From assembly GCA_963834965.1 (NCBI GenBank), contig CAWIEI010000001.1, forward strand, positions 124,001 through 188,000: a stretch of 64,000 bases of DNA, in the 5' to 3' direction. The position numbers and the translations under genes were made by a program. Below the pieces are notes generated by a model. It was not told the DNA's origin, ran no database searches, and was given only the letters and a program-made list of their open reading frames with translations. The stretch comes from Fodinibacter sp963834965. Its GTDB lineage: Bacteria; Actinomycetota; Actinomycetes; Actinomycetales; Dermatophilaceae. Positions 48,553 through 57,285 of the stretch are shown here, piece after piece; the first letter of the stretch is position 1, and each line of letters starts with the position of its first letter.

Positions 48553-50457
48553 TCAGAACACCCGCGGCCACAGGTCACGCGGGTCGCGGCGGCGGAACAG
48601 CGCGTCCCACGCACCGAGCCGCCGCCCGGACCGGTTCCACGTGACCAGCCGGTAGAGGCCGGCCCGGCGGCTGTCGGCGACCTCGAGCACCCCGGTCCCC
48701 CCGCGCAGCGTGGTGACCTTCGACGCCGGGTAGGTGTTGGATGCCGTGCCGACCAGCTGGGCCCGCGCGGCACCCGGAGCGACGACGAGGAAGCGGCTGA
48801 CGCTGGCGCTGAACGCGGGCAGCCGGGTGGCGAAGGGGGCCAGGCCGGAGTCCGGGGTGACCACCCGGGTCGTCTCGACGTCGAGCGGGCCGGCCTCGAC
48901 CCGACCGTCGCCGGCGACCCGGACGGTGCGCAGCAGCACGCCGTTGGGCAGGTCCGTGTGGGCGACGACCACCCGCCCCGCGCCGGGTGTGGCACCGCGG
49001 CCCGCCGGCGCGAGCACGTCACCGGGCACGGCCGCCTCCAGCGCGATGCGGCTGCGCACCACGGATGCCGGGAGCCCGGTGCACGACGCGACGAACGGCC
49101 CGAGCTCCGCCAGCAGCGACTCGGCCAGCGGACCCGACGGGCCAGGGGTGGGGAGCCCGAGCGGTGTCGCGCCGAGCGGGCCGCCGTCGTAGCCGTCGAG
49201 GCGCACGCGGAAGGCCGGGGGCAGGGGCCCGCGCAGCGGCACGGTGGCGACCCCGTCGCGCAGGTCGACCTCGGCCCAGCTGCGGCCCACCCCGCCGTTG
49301 CGGGCGTACTCCACCACCGGTGAGTACGTCGCCTGGAGCACCGTCGGCCGGGCCAGCAGCAGCACCGCGCCCTCGTCGTCCTGGTCCCCGTACCGCCTAC
49401 CGGCCGAGGCGGCCTCGACGGCGATCGGCACGACGTCGTCGCGGAACGTGACCCGGTCCCTCACGAGGTCGACCGGGGCGAGCGACGTCGGGTCGGCGCC
49501 GGACGCGCCCGCCCACATTCGCACCAGGGTGCCGCCCGACCCGCTCGCGTCCGCCGACGCCGCCACGACGGCCCGTTGCCCGGCGAGGTCGTCGGCCCAG
49601 AGCAGGCGGGCCCGGGGCGACGCAGCGGCCACCAGCGCGGCGATCGCCGGGTCGGTCGCGAGCCGGCCCCTGGCGGGCCAGGTGTTGGCCGCCACCCACA
49701 CCGGGTCGCCGGGCCCGGTCGGCCCGCGACCGACCCCGGATGCCGTTCCCGTCGAGACCCCCTCGACCAACCAGGCACCGACGGCCGCCGAGGCCAGCGC
49801 AGCACCGGTGCCGATGACGACCGACCGGCGGCGCACCTCCCGGTGCCGCTCGCCGACCAGGGCCACGGCATCCGGCGGGTCGGTGTGGTCGGCGAGCAGC
49901 AGGTCGAGGGCGTCCTCGACGTCGCGCTCGAGGGCCCACTCCGCCGGCTCCCAGCCGGCGGCGGCGCGGGCAGCGGTGTGCGCCTCGAGCAGCCGACCGC
50001 GCAGGGACCGGTCGGCGTCGACGACGGTGGCTGACGGCATCCCGAGCAGGTCGGCGACCCGCCCGGGGCCGACGCCCCACACGGTGGTGGCCGCGAGCGA
50101 GGCCCGCTCGAGTGGGGTGGCTCCCCGCACGACGGCCAGCAGGGCGGCGAGCGCGGCGTCGGCGTCGGCCCGCGGGTCGAGGTCGTCGGGGCCGGGTCGG
50201 GCGTCGTGACCGTTCGACGCTGGGGAGTGGTGCCGGCTCGCGGCGAGGGCGGCGGCCAGGACGCGCCGGCGGGCGGTGGCGCCCGGAACCCCCTCGTCGA
50301 GCACCGCGCCCCACTGGCCGTGGAGCTCGGCCAGTGCGTCGGTCGTGGCCCGGCGGGCGGTCGGGCCGTCGAGGGTGACCAGGCGCGCCACCGGCTCGAG
50401 CTCGCCCCACCGCGCGACCACGAAGTCGCGGAAGTCCTCCTCGGCGGTGACCGTCAC
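48553..50457 (-). CDS. membrane-anchored sigma-factor-like protein, copy B
   Basis: A 634-residue protein with no standard annotation that I know. Residues 8-75 (FRDFVVARWGELEPVARLVT, RATTDALAELHGQW) look like region 2 of SigE-type ECF sigma factors, and residues 105-165 (TPLERASLAATTVWGVGPGR, VADLLGMPSATVVDADRSLR) like region 4. After an acidic linker, one membrane segment follows RREVRRRS (about 212-232), and then about 400 residues of beta-rich extracellular sequence with paired motifs shared with copy A. The start ATG overlaps the stop of copy A by four bases. It may be a membrane-held regulator released by proteolysis, or a degenerate sigma domain used for other binding. Confidence 0.7.
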   Translation of the reverse strand: MTVTAEEDFRDFVVARWGELEPVARLVTLDGPTARRATTDALAELHGQWGAVLDEGVPGATARRRVLAAALAASRHHSPASNGHDARPGPDDLDPRADADAALAALLAVVRGATPLERASLAATTVWGVGPGRVADLLGMPSATVVDADRSLRGRLLEAHTAARAAAGWEPAEWALERDVEDALDLLLADHTDPPDAVALVGERHREVRRRSVVIGTGAALASAAVGAWLVEGVSTGTASGVGRGPTGPGDPVWVAANTWPARGRLATDPAIAALVAAASPRARLLWADDLAGQRAVVAASADASGSGGTLVRMWAGASGADPTSLAPVDLVRDRVTFRDDVVPIAVEAASAGRRYGDQDDEGAVLLLARPTVLQATYSPVVEYARNGGVGRSWAEVDLRDGVATVPLRGPLPPAFRVRLDGYDGGPLGATPLGLPTPGPSGPLAESLLAELGPFVASCTGLPASVVRSRIALEAAVPGDVLAPAGRGATPGAGRVVVAHTDLPNGVLLRTVRVAGDGRVEAGPLDVETTRVVTPDSGLAPFATRLPAFSASVSRFLVVAPGAARAQLVGTASNTYPASKVTTLRGGTGVLEVADSRRAGLYRLVTWNRSGRRLGAWDALFRRRDPRDLWPRVF

Positions 50458-52397
50458 GACAGGGCGACCTTGCGCTCACCGGGCCACAGGTCGAGCAGGT
50501 CGTGGCTGGTGCGGGGGACGCCGGTGCCGAGCTGGCGCCCCTCGGCATCACGGCGCACGAGCCGGAACCCCGCGGCGTCGTCGGCATTGACGACCTCGAC
50601 GATGGCGGCACCACCCGGACGGGTCCTGGTCACCTTCGAGACGGGGTACGCGTTGGGCGAGGTCGAGAGCAGCTGCACGCGAGCGGCCCCGGGCGCGATG
50701 ACGAGGAAGCGCCCGACCCGGGGCCGGGAGTCCTCGAGGCGCAGCACGACCGGCTCGTCGACCGGGGTGCCGGCGGGGAGCACGGACGGGGGCTCGAGGT
50801 CGAGCCAGCTCATCGTGCTGCGTCCGTCGTCGACGACGCGCACCGACCGGATGACGGCACCGCCCCGCGTGGTGGTGCGCACCACGCGCACCCGGCCGTC
50901 GGCACCCGAGGCCGAGATGGCGGTGGGGTCGATGACGCTGCCCCCGACGGTGACGTCGCCGACCACCGTGCTCGTCACCTCGTCGACCGGCTGCTCGAGG
51001 GCGGCCGCGACGAACCGGGTGGTCTCCTCGGCGAAGCCGGCGAGGGCGTCGGTGCCGCTGCGGCCGACCCAGGTCTGGGTGGTTCCGACGACCGGCCCGT
51101 CGAAGGCTCCCACCCGGGCGCGCAGGGCCGGGCCCGGGTCCTGTGCCCAGCGGGTGGCCCCGATGCCGGCCCGCAGGGGCACGTCGACCCAGTCGCGGTG
51201 CACCATGCCCTCCGCAGTGGGGGTGACCGACTGCGAGTAGGCCGCCGCGGTGGCTGTCGGCCGGGCGAGCACCAGCAGGAGGGTTCCCGGGGAGGTGTCG
51301 AAGGCCAGGGCCATGCCGTCCTGGGGGCCTGCGACGAACGGGCTCTGGAACGGCACCTCCTCCAGGGTCGCCGGGTCCTCGGCCGCCGCTCCGTGCCAGG
51401 CCTGCAGGATGAGGTCCTCGGTGCCGGCGTTGAGGGTGCCCGAGACGACCAGCCGCCGGCCCTCGACGTCGTCGGCGAACAGCAGGCGGGCGATGCCGTT
51501 CGAACGGCTGACCATCAGCGCCTGAACCCGGGCGTCGGTGGCGAGCCGGCCGCGCGCTGGCCACCGCGAGACGCCCTGCCAGCTCGGGTCGGTCCCGGCG
51601 GGCAGCCCGGTGGGGCGGGCCGGCCCGGAGGCGGTGCCGGCGGCGGCCGGCCGCCGCCCGACCGCCCACCACCCCAGCGCCACGGCCGCGACCACGGCGG
51701 CGCCACCGGCGACGACGGAGCGGCGCTGCACCGACCTGCGGCGGTCCTCGACCAGTGCCGCGGGGTCGGGCGGGTCGCCCTGGCCGGCGAGCAGGTGGTC
51801 GACGGCGGCGTCGAGGTCGACGTCTAGCGCCCAGTCGGCGGGCGCCAGGCCGTCTGCGGCGCGGGCGGCGTCGTGGGCCCTGGTGAGCCGGCGGCGCAGG
51901 GCGGTGGCCCGGTCGCGGACGTCTGCGACCGGCATCCCGAGCAGGTCGGCGACCTCGTCGGGGCCCGCGCACCAGACCGTGCCGGCGGCCACGACGGCTC
52001 GTTCGAGCGGGGTCGCCTCGCGCAGCACGGCCTCGAGCGCAGTGCGCACCGGGTCGTCGGCATCCGGGTCGGCCCACGGGTCAGGCGCCCACCCGGCATC
52101 CGGCCCGGCTGCGTCGGGGCCGTGGGTCGGCGCCGCGGGAACCCCGCGGGCGGGACCTGCCCGGGGTGTCCTCGGTGCGGCCGCGACGGCGGCGGTCAGC
52201 ACCGAGCGGCGCGCCAGCGCTCCCGGCCGACCCTCGTCGAGGGCCTCTCGCCAGCGCTGGTGGAGGGTCGCCAAGGCGTCGGTGGTGACCCGGCGGGCCG
52301 TGGCGGCGTCGAGCGTGACGACGAAGGCCACGCCCTCGAGGTCCGGCCAGCGCGCGGCCACGAAGTCGCGGAAGTCGTCCTCGACGGTGAGGGTCAC
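50454..52397 (-). CDS. membrane-anchored sigma-factor-like protein, copy A
   Basis: A 647-residue paralogue of copy B. Residues 7-75 (DDFRDFVAARWPDLEGVAFV, RRVTTDALATLHQRW) resemble ECF sigma region 2 and residues 118-178 (TPLERAVVAAGTVWCAGPDE, VADLLGMPVADVRDRATALR) region 4. A single membrane segment lies at about 228-247 (VVAGGAAVVAAVALGWWAVG), preceded by Arg residues so that the N-terminus is inside. About 400 residues then lie outside; near the C-terminus both copies share GRFLVIAPGAARVQLL or its equivalent and a YPVSKVT motif. The residues needed for promoter melting are not obviously kept. It lies 48 bases downstream of phoU, on the same strand. Confidence 0.7.
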   Translation of the reverse strand: MTLTVEDDFRDFVAARWPDLEGVAFVVTLDAATARRVTTDALATLHQRWREALDEGRPGALARRSVLTAAVAAAPRTPRAGPARGVPAAPTHGPDAAGPDAGWAPDPWADPDADDPVRTALEAVLREATPLERAVVAAGTVWCAGPDEVADLLGMPVADVRDRATALRRRLTRAHDAARAADGLAPADWALDVDLDAAVDHLLAGQGDPPDPAALVEDRRRSVQRRSVVAGGAAVVAAVALGWWAVGRRPAAAGTASGPARPTGLPAGTDPSWQGVSRWPARGRLATDARVQALMVSRSNGIARLLFADDVEGRRLVVSGTLNAGTEDLILQAWHGAAAEDPATLEEVPFQSPFVAGPQDGMALAFDTSPGTLLLVLARPTATAAAYSQSVTPTAEGMVHRDWVDVPLRAGIGATRWAQDPGPALRARVGAFDGPVVGTTQTWVGRSGTDALAGFAEETTRFVAAALEQPVDEVTSTVVGDVTVGGSVIDPTAISASGADGRVRVVRTTTRGGAVIRSVRVVDDGRSTMSWLDLEPPSVLPAGTPVDEPVVLRLEDSRPRVGRFLVIAPGAARVQLLSTSPNAYPVSKVTRTRPGGAAIVEVVNADDAAGFRLVRRDAEGRQLGTGVPRTSHDLLDLWPGERKVALS

Positions 52398-52445
52398 CGT
52401 CCCAGTCTCACACCGAGGGCCCCGCGCGAACAGGTGTGTTGAGGG

Positions 52446-53141
52446 TCAGCGCAGGGCTGCTGCGCCGTCCTCGACGTCCTCGTGGCTCTGCTCGCTCTCC
52501 GGGTCGAACTCCCCGGTGACGAGCCAGATGACCCGGTGGGCGACGCTGACCGCGTGGTCGGCGAACCGCTCGTAGTACCGGCCCAGCAGGGTGATGTCGA
52601 CCGCGGCCTCGGTGCCGTGCTGCCACTCCTTGTCGGTCACCCGGGAGAACAGCTCGCGGTGCAGGTCGTCCATCGCGTCGTCGTCGCGCTCGATCTGGTG
52701 GGCGGCCTCGACGTCGCGGGCGGCGATCACCGACCCCGCCTTCTCGACGATCCGCTCGGCCACCTGGCCCATCTGCAGGATCGTGGAGCGCAGCTCGGCC
52801 GGCACGGCGGACTCGGGGTAGCGCAGCCGCGCCACCTTGGCCACGTGCCGGGCCAGGTCGCCCATCCGCTCGATGTCGCTGCTCATCCGCATGCTGGTGA
52901 CGATGACGCGCAGGTCGGTGGCCACCGGCTGCTGGCGGGCCAGCAGGTCGAACGACATCAGGTCGAGCTCGGCCCGGCGCGCGTCGATCTCGGCGTCAGC
53001 AGCGATCACGGAGTCGGCGAGGTGGATGTCGGCGTCGAGCAGGGCCGTCGTGGCTCGGCTCATCGCCGACGACGCGAGGTGGGTCATCTCGACCAGCGTC
53101 TCGGCGACGCGGTCGAGCTCCTCGTGGAAGGCCTTGCGCAT
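52446..53141 (-). CDS. phoU: phosphate signalling protein PhoU
   Basis: A 231-residue two-repeat helical bundle that links Pst transport to the sensor kinase. It begins MRKAFHEELDRVAETLVEM, with the metal-binding region DLRVIVTSMRMSSDIERMGD in the first repeat and ERFADHAVSVAHRVIWLVTG in the second. GTG 53144 just before the ATG is an alternative start, eight bases after GGAGG. It is divergent from senX3-regX3. Possible PHO-box repeats lie between them. Confidence 0.95.
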   Translation of the reverse strand: MRKAFHEELDRVAETLVEMTHLASSAMSRATTALLDADIHLADSVIAADAEIDARRAELDLMSFDLLARQQPVATDLRVIVTSMRMSSDIERMGDLARHVAKVARLRYPESAVPAELRSTILQMGQVAERIVEKAGSVIAARDVEAAHQIERDDDAMDDLHRELFSRVTDKEWQHGTEAAVDITLLGRYYERFADHAVSVAHRVIWLVTGEFDPESEQSHEDVEDGAAALR

Positions 53142-53224
53142 CACGATGGTGTCCTCCGGGGTTCGGTGCGGCGGCATGGGCATGCCTGGGCGTCCTGCCC
53201 GCCCATGGCACTGTGGCACCCCGG

Positions 53225-53253
53225 GATGAACCCCAGACGCCCCCGAGGTGAAC
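53225..53253 (-). promoter_or_regulatory. possible PHO box between phoU and senX3
   Basis: On the minus strand GTTCACC and GTTCATC occur 22 bases apart, start to start, which is two periods of the 11-base PHO box. The middle unit is degenerate. The site is close to both divergent genes. Confidence 0.35.
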
Positions 53254-53313
53254 TTCTGGCAGTGCCACCGCTGACGCGACCGGAGATGCGCAGGACCGCG
53301 TGCGTGCGCCCCG

Positions 53314-53319
53314 TACCCT
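53314..53319 (+). promoter_or_regulatory. -10 box of senX3 (leaderless)
   Basis: TACCCT is exactly six bases before GTG 53326. Confidence 0.55.
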
Positions 53320-53325
53320 GACCTC

Positions 53326-54534
53326 GTGGACCCCACGCTCGCGGCGATGCTCGGCGGGGCGGTCGGCCTGGTCATCGGGGCCGTGGCCGTCGCCGCCACG
53401 CGGTGGTCGGAGCGCAGCAACGCCGAGGCCGAGCCGGAGGAGCCGCCGCTGCCCCGCGGGGTCGGTGACGTGCTCTCGGTGCTGCGCTCGATCGCCGTGG
53501 TCGTCGACGCCAGCGACGCCGTGGTCAACACGTCGGCCTCGGCGGTCAGCTACGGGCTGGTGCGCCACGGCGAGCTCGTCCACCACGAGCTGCGCCACCT
53601 CGCGCGGCAGGTGCGCCGCGACGGCATGATCCGCGAGGCCGAGCTCGACCTCACCCGCAGCCCCAACACCACGGCCTCGGTCGTGATGCGCGTGCGGGTG
53701 GCGCCCATCGCGGTGTCGCACGTGCTGATCCTCGCCGAGGACCACACCCATGCCCGGCGGGTCGAGGAGATCCGCCGCGACTTCGTGGCGAACGTCAGCC
53801 ACGAGCTGAAGACCCCCGTCGGCGGCATCTCGCTGCTCGCCGAGGCCGTGCTCGGCGCCAAGGACGACCCCGAGGCGGTCGAGCGGTTCGCCCAGCGGAT
53901 CCTCGTCGAGTCCTCCCGGCTGACCCGGCTGGTCCAGGAGATCGTCGACCTGTCCCGGCTGCAGGTGGCCGACACCCTCCACGAGCCCGAGCTGGTCGAC
54001 CTGGGCGCCGTGGCGTCCGAGGCGGTCGACCGGGTGCGGGTGGCGGCCGAGGCCCACGACATCGAGCTCACCCTGGTCAGCGAGAGCGGCCTGCGGGTGT
54101 TCGGGGATGCCGAGCTGCTCACCACCGCGGTCGCCAACCTGGTGACCAACGCCGTCAACTACAGCGAGTCGGGCACCCGGGTCGGCATCGGCGCACGCCG
54201 GGTCGACGACTCCGTCGAGGTCACGGTGACCGACCAGGGGCAGGGCATCCCCCCGGCCGAGCAGGAGCGCATCTTCGAGCGCTTCTACCGGGTCGACGCC
54301 GCCCGCTCGCGCGCCACCGGCGGCACCGGCCTCGGCCTGGCGATCGTCAAGCACGTCTGCGCCAACCACGGGGGCCGGGTGAGCGTCTGGAGCCAGGAGG
54401 GGCGCGGCTCGACCTTCACCATGACCCTTCCCGCGGCGGCCGACCGGCCGGTCGCGGTCGACCCCGACGACGGCCGCCCCTGGCCCGAGCCGCACGAGGA
54501 GAGAGCCCTGCATGACGCGCATCCTGATCGTTGA
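53326..54534 (+). CDS. senX3: phosphate-responsive sensor histidine kinase
   Basis: A 402-residue kinase. One N-terminal membrane segment (residues 5-24) is followed by a PAS-like region (about 45-140: SIAVVVDASDAVVNTSASAV). The phosphorylated His is in FVANVSHELKTPVGGISLL, N-box in NLVTNAVNYS, and G-boxes DQGQGIPP and GTGLGLAIVKH. SenX3 has two membrane segments in mycobacteria; here I see one clear segment. Together with RegX3 it controls phosphate genes, including the pst operon. The end overlaps regX3 by 23 bases. Confidence 0.95.
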   Translation: MDPTLAAMLGGAVGLVIGAVAVAATRWSERSNAEAEPEEPPLPRGVGDVLSVLRSIAVVVDASDAVVNTSASAVSYGLVRHGELVHHELRHLARQVRRDGMIREAELDLTRSPNTTASVVMRVRVAPIAVSHVLILAEDHTHARRVEEIRRDFVANVSHELKTPVGGISLLAEAVLGAKDDPEAVERFAQRILVESSRLTRLVQEIVDLSRLQVADTLHEPELVDLGAVASEAVDRVRVAAEAHDIELTLVSESGLRVFGDAELLTTAVANLVTNAVNYSESGTRVGIGARRVDDSVEVTVTDQGQGIPPAEQERIFERFYRVDAARSRATGGTGLGLAIVKHVCANHGGRVSVWSQEGRGSTFTMTLPAAADRPVAVDPDDGRPWPEPHEERALHDAHPDR

Positions 54535-55192
54535 GGACGAGGTGTCCTTCTCGGACCCGCTGTCCTACCTGCTCAGCAAGGAGGGCTACGAGGTGTCGGT
54601 GGCCGAGAACGGCCACGACGCGCTCACCGCCTTCGACGCGACCGGTGCCGACCTCGTGCTGCTCGACCTCATGCTGCCCGGCCTGTCCGGGGTCGACGTC
54701 TGCCGCGCCCTGCGCCAGCGCTCCAACGTGCCCGTCATCATGCTGACCGCCAAGGACAGCGAGATCGACAAGGTGGTGGGTCTCGAGCTCGGGGCCGACG
54801 ACTACGTCACCAAGCCCTACTCCTCGCGCGAGCTGCTGGCCCGGATCAAGGCGGTGCTGCGCCGGCTGGCCGAGCCCGAGGAGATGCTGCCGACCACGCT
54901 CGAGGCGGGCCCGGTGAGGATGGACGTCGAGCGCCACGTCGTCACCGTGCGCGGTGGGCAGGTGTCCTTCCCGCTCAAGGAGTTCGAGCTGCTCGAGATG
55001 CTGCTGCGCAACACCGGCCGGGTGCTCACCCGGGTGCAGCTCATCGACCGGGTCTGGGGCAGCGACTACGTCGGTGACACCAAGACCCTCGACGTGCACA
55101 TCAAGCGGCTGCGGGCCAAGGTCGAGTCGGACCCGGCCAACCCGGCGCACATCCTCACCGTGCGGGGGCTGGGCTACAAGTTCGAGGTCTGA
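54512..55192 (+). CDS. regX3: phosphate response regulator
   Basis: A 226-residue OmpR/PhoB-type regulator. The phosphorylated Asp is in DLVLLDLMLPGLSG, the switch region in VIMLTAKDSE and GADDYVTKPYSSRELLARI. The winged helix has LKEFELLEMLLRNTGRVLTR and DTKTLDVHIKRLRAKVE, ending LGYKFEV. It should bind PHO boxes such as the one at 30439-30456. A clear terminator follows 26 bases after its stop. Confidence 0.97.
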   Translation: MTRILIVEDEVSFSDPLSYLLSKEGYEVSVAENGHDALTAFDATGADLVLLDLMLPGLSGVDVCRALRQRSNVPVIMLTAKDSEIDKVVGLELGADDYVTKPYSSRELLARIKAVLRRLAEPEEMLPTTLEAGPVRMDVERHVVTVRGGQVSFPLKEFELLEMLLRNTGRVLTRVQLIDRVWGSDYVGDTKTLDVHIKRLRAKVESDPANPAHILTVRGLGYKFEV

Positions 55193-55218
55193 GCCGCGGC
55201 CCCACCTGCACGACGGCA

Positions 55219-55259
55219 GAGAACCCGCCGCCTGCGCTGCGCGCGGACGGCGGGTTCTC
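55219..55259. terminator. terminator after regX3
   Basis: GAGAACCCGCCG and its perfect 12-bp complement flank a 17-base loop. It lies between the convergent regX3 and lpqE-like genes and can serve both. Confidence 0.75.
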
Positions 55260-55272
55260 CACGGTTGAAGGA

Positions 55273-55749
55273 TCAGGGGGACGGTGCGGTGAGGTCCTTG
55301 TAGTAGCCGAGGTTCGGCAGCACGGGCACCTTGACGATGTTGGCGCCGGCCTGGTCGGTGCTGACGGTCAGCTCGACCATCGTGCCGGGAGCGACCGGAA
55401 TGCCGGGGATCGTGACGCGGCTCGCGGCATCCGAGAGCGTCTTGCCCGAGCTCGCCGGCACGGCGACGACGGCCGGGGTGGGCGCGCCCTTCACGGCGAA
55501 GGTGACCTCGACCGCGGAAGTGCTGCGGTTGACGGCCTGCCCCACGATGGTGCCGGTCTCGCCCTTCGCGGGCACCACGACGGCGAGGTCGCGCAGGTCG
55601 AGCCCCTCGATCGTCAGGGGCACGCCGTCGGCGGGGTCGTAGTCATAGTCGGTCTGGATCGGCGAGAACGCCGAGGCGCACCCCGAGGCGAGCAGGATGA
55701 CGCCTGCCACGGCGGTGGCTCGCAGGGCGGCGGCGGCACGGTTCGTCAC
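55273..55749 (-). CDS. lpqE: LpqE-like lipoprotein
   Basis: A 158-residue secreted protein. A short signal peptide ends in the lipobox LASGC (VAGVILLASGCASAF). The mature part (LRDLAVVVPAKGETGTIVGQ, GTMVELTVST) is beta-rich, like the copper-chaperone/DUF461 fold. In mycobacteria lpqE is divergent from carD, exactly as here. I prefer GTG 55749 over ATG 55767, because TATCCT lies seven bases before the GTG and overlaps the upstream ATG. Confidence 0.82.
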   Translation of the reverse strand: MTNRAAAALRATAVAGVILLASGCASAFSPIQTDYDYDPADGVPLTIEGLDLRDLAVVVPAKGETGTIVGQAVNRSTSAVEVTFAVKGAPTPAVVAVPASSGKTLSDAASRVTIPGIPVAPGTMVELTVSTDQAGANIVKVPVLPNLGYYKDLTAPSP

Positions 55750-55756
55750 GGGGCCA

Positions 55757-55762
55757 AGGATA
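55757..55762 (-). promoter_or_regulatory. -10 box of lpqE (leaderless)
   Basis: TATCCT on the minus strand is seven bases before GTG 55749. The space between here and carD (about 290 bases) holds no other gene that I can support. Confidence 0.5.
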
Positions 55763-55994
55763 GCCATGCCGACCCGCGCGCCGCCCACGGTGCCCGCAGA
55801 GAGGGTTCGCGGGGGTCTCGGTGGGCCCGGCGGGCGCCGCCTCGGGCGCTCGCCGCGGGGGTCTGCGGGGCGCCCGTAGCCATCCCGGGCCCGCGCGCGA
55901 AGCATGGACGACACGGTCCTGTCAAGACCCGAATTGGGTCTCACGCAGCCTCGTTCCCGGCTCTGACCTGCGCAAACGCCGATGGTCCGGATTA

Positions 55995-56021
55995 TTGCGA
56001 CACGCCGGTGCGTGGTATCCT
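55995..56021 (+). promoter_or_regulatory. carD promoter
   Basis: TTGCGA (55995-56000) and TATCCT (56016-56021) are 15 bases apart, upstream of a leader with an AAAGGGG ribosome binding site before ATG 56049. Confidence 0.5.
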
Positions 56022-56048
56022 GAGTGTCGCGAAAGGGGACAACAACAC

Positions 56049-56531
56049 ATGGTTTTCAAGGTCGGCGAGACGGTCGTGTACCCCCACCATGGGGCCGCGC
56101 GTATCGAAGAGATCAAGACCCGCACGATCCGCGGAGAGGAGAAGCTCTACCTCAAGCTCAAGGTCGCGCAAGGCGATCTCGTGATCGAGGTTCCTGCCGA
56201 GAACTGCGACCTCGTCGGTGTTCGCGACGTGGTCTCGAAGGAAGGCCTCGACAAGGTCTTCGAGGTACTGCGCACCCCCTTCGCCGAGGAGCCGACCAAC
56301 TGGTCGCGCCGCTTCAAGGCCAACCTCGAGAAGCTCGCCTCCGGCGACGTCATCAAGGTCGCGGAGGTCGTGCGTGACCTCTGGCGCCGCGACAAGGACC
56401 GCGGCCTGTCCGCCGGCGAGAAGCGCATGCTGGCCAAGGCCCGCCAGATCCTGGTCTCCGAGCTTGCGCTCGCCGAGAAGACCGACGAGGAGAAGGCCGA
56501 AGTCATCCTCGACGAGGTCCTCGCGTCCTGA
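56049..56531 (+). CDS. carD: RNA polymerase-binding regulator CarD
   Basis: A 160-residue essential transcription factor in mycobacteria. The N-terminal polymerase-interaction domain begins FKVGETVVYPHHGAARIEEI, and the C-terminal helical DNA-binding part contains FAEEPTNWSRRFKANLEKL with the conserved Trp that contacts the upstream edge of the bubble. CarD stabilises open complexes at housekeeping promoters. ATG 56049 follows AAAGGGG. ispD follows 24 bases later, as in mycobacteria. Confidence 0.97.
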   Translation: MVFKVGETVVYPHHGAARIEEIKTRTIRGEEKLYLKLKVAQGDLVIEVPAENCDLVGVRDVVSKEGLDKVFEVLRTPFAEEPTNWSRRFKANLEKLASGDVIKVAEVVRDLWRRDKDRGLSAGEKRMLAKARQILVSELALAEKTDEEKAEVILDEVLAS

Positions 56532-56555
56532 CACCGGGCTCGCGCTCATCCTGAC

Positions 56556-57281
56556 GTGACTGACGCCGACGCTGCCCCGTGCAGCGTCGGCGTCGTCGTC
56601 GTCGCAGCCGGGTCGGGCACCCGCCTCGGGGCGGGCCTGCCGAAGGCCTTCGTGCCGCTGCAGGGCCGCCCACTGCTCGGGCACGCGCTCGACACCGTGG
56701 CGGGGCTGCGCGGGCTGTACTCGGTCGTGCTCGTGGTGCCGGCCGAGCACGCCGACCCGAATGCGCCGGCCTGGGCCGGGGTCGACCTGCCCCCGGATGC
56801 CGTGGTGGTGGTCGGGGGTGCGTCGCGCACCGACTCGGTGGCCGCCGGCCTGGCCGCGGTGGGTGAGGTCGACGTCGTGCTGGTGCACGATGCCGCCCGC
56901 TGCCTCACCCCGCTGGCCGTCTTCGAGCGGGTCGTCGAGGCGGTGCGGAGCGGAGCGGCCGGTGCCGTGCCCGGCATCCCGGTGGTCGACACGGTCAAGA
57001 CGGTGGATGCCGCGGGGGTCATCACCGGCACCCCCGACCGCGCGTCGCTTCGGGCGGTGCAGACCCCGCAGGGGTTCGGGCGCGAGGTGCTCGTCGCGGC
57101 GTACAGCAGCGGCCTGACGGCCACCGACGACGCCGCCCTGGTCGAGCTCGCCGGGCACCACGTGGTCGTGGTCGAGGGTGACCCGCTGGCCTTCAAGGTG
57201 ACCACCCGCGACGACCTCGAGCACGCCGAGCGGGTGCTGGCCGAGCGGGCCGTGGCCTCGCCCGGGCGCCTGCCAGACTGA
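56556..57281 (+). CDS. ispD: 2-C-methyl-D-erythritol 4-phosphate cytidylyltransferase
   Basis: A 241-residue enzyme of the non-mevalonate isoprenoid pathway. The CTP-binding loop is VVAAGSGTRLGAGLPKAFVP (about residues 12-31), with VLVHDAARCLTP and QTPQGFGREVL. It makes CDP-methylerythritol, which IspE phosphorylates before IspF. GTG 56556 is the start. ispF follows four bases after the stop and appears co-transcribed. Confidence 0.96.
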   Translation: MTDADAAPCSVGVVVVAAGSGTRLGAGLPKAFVPLQGRPLLGHALDTVAGLRGLYSVVLVVPAEHADPNAPAWAGVDLPPDAVVVVGGASRTDSVAAGLAAVGEVDVVLVHDAARCLTPLAVFERVVEAVRSGAAGAVPGIPVVDTVKTVDAAGVITGTPDRASLRAVQTPQGFGREVLVAAYSSGLTATDDAALVELAGHHVVVVEGDPLAFKVTTRDDLEHAERVLAERAVASPGRLPD

Positions 57282-57285
57282 CGCC

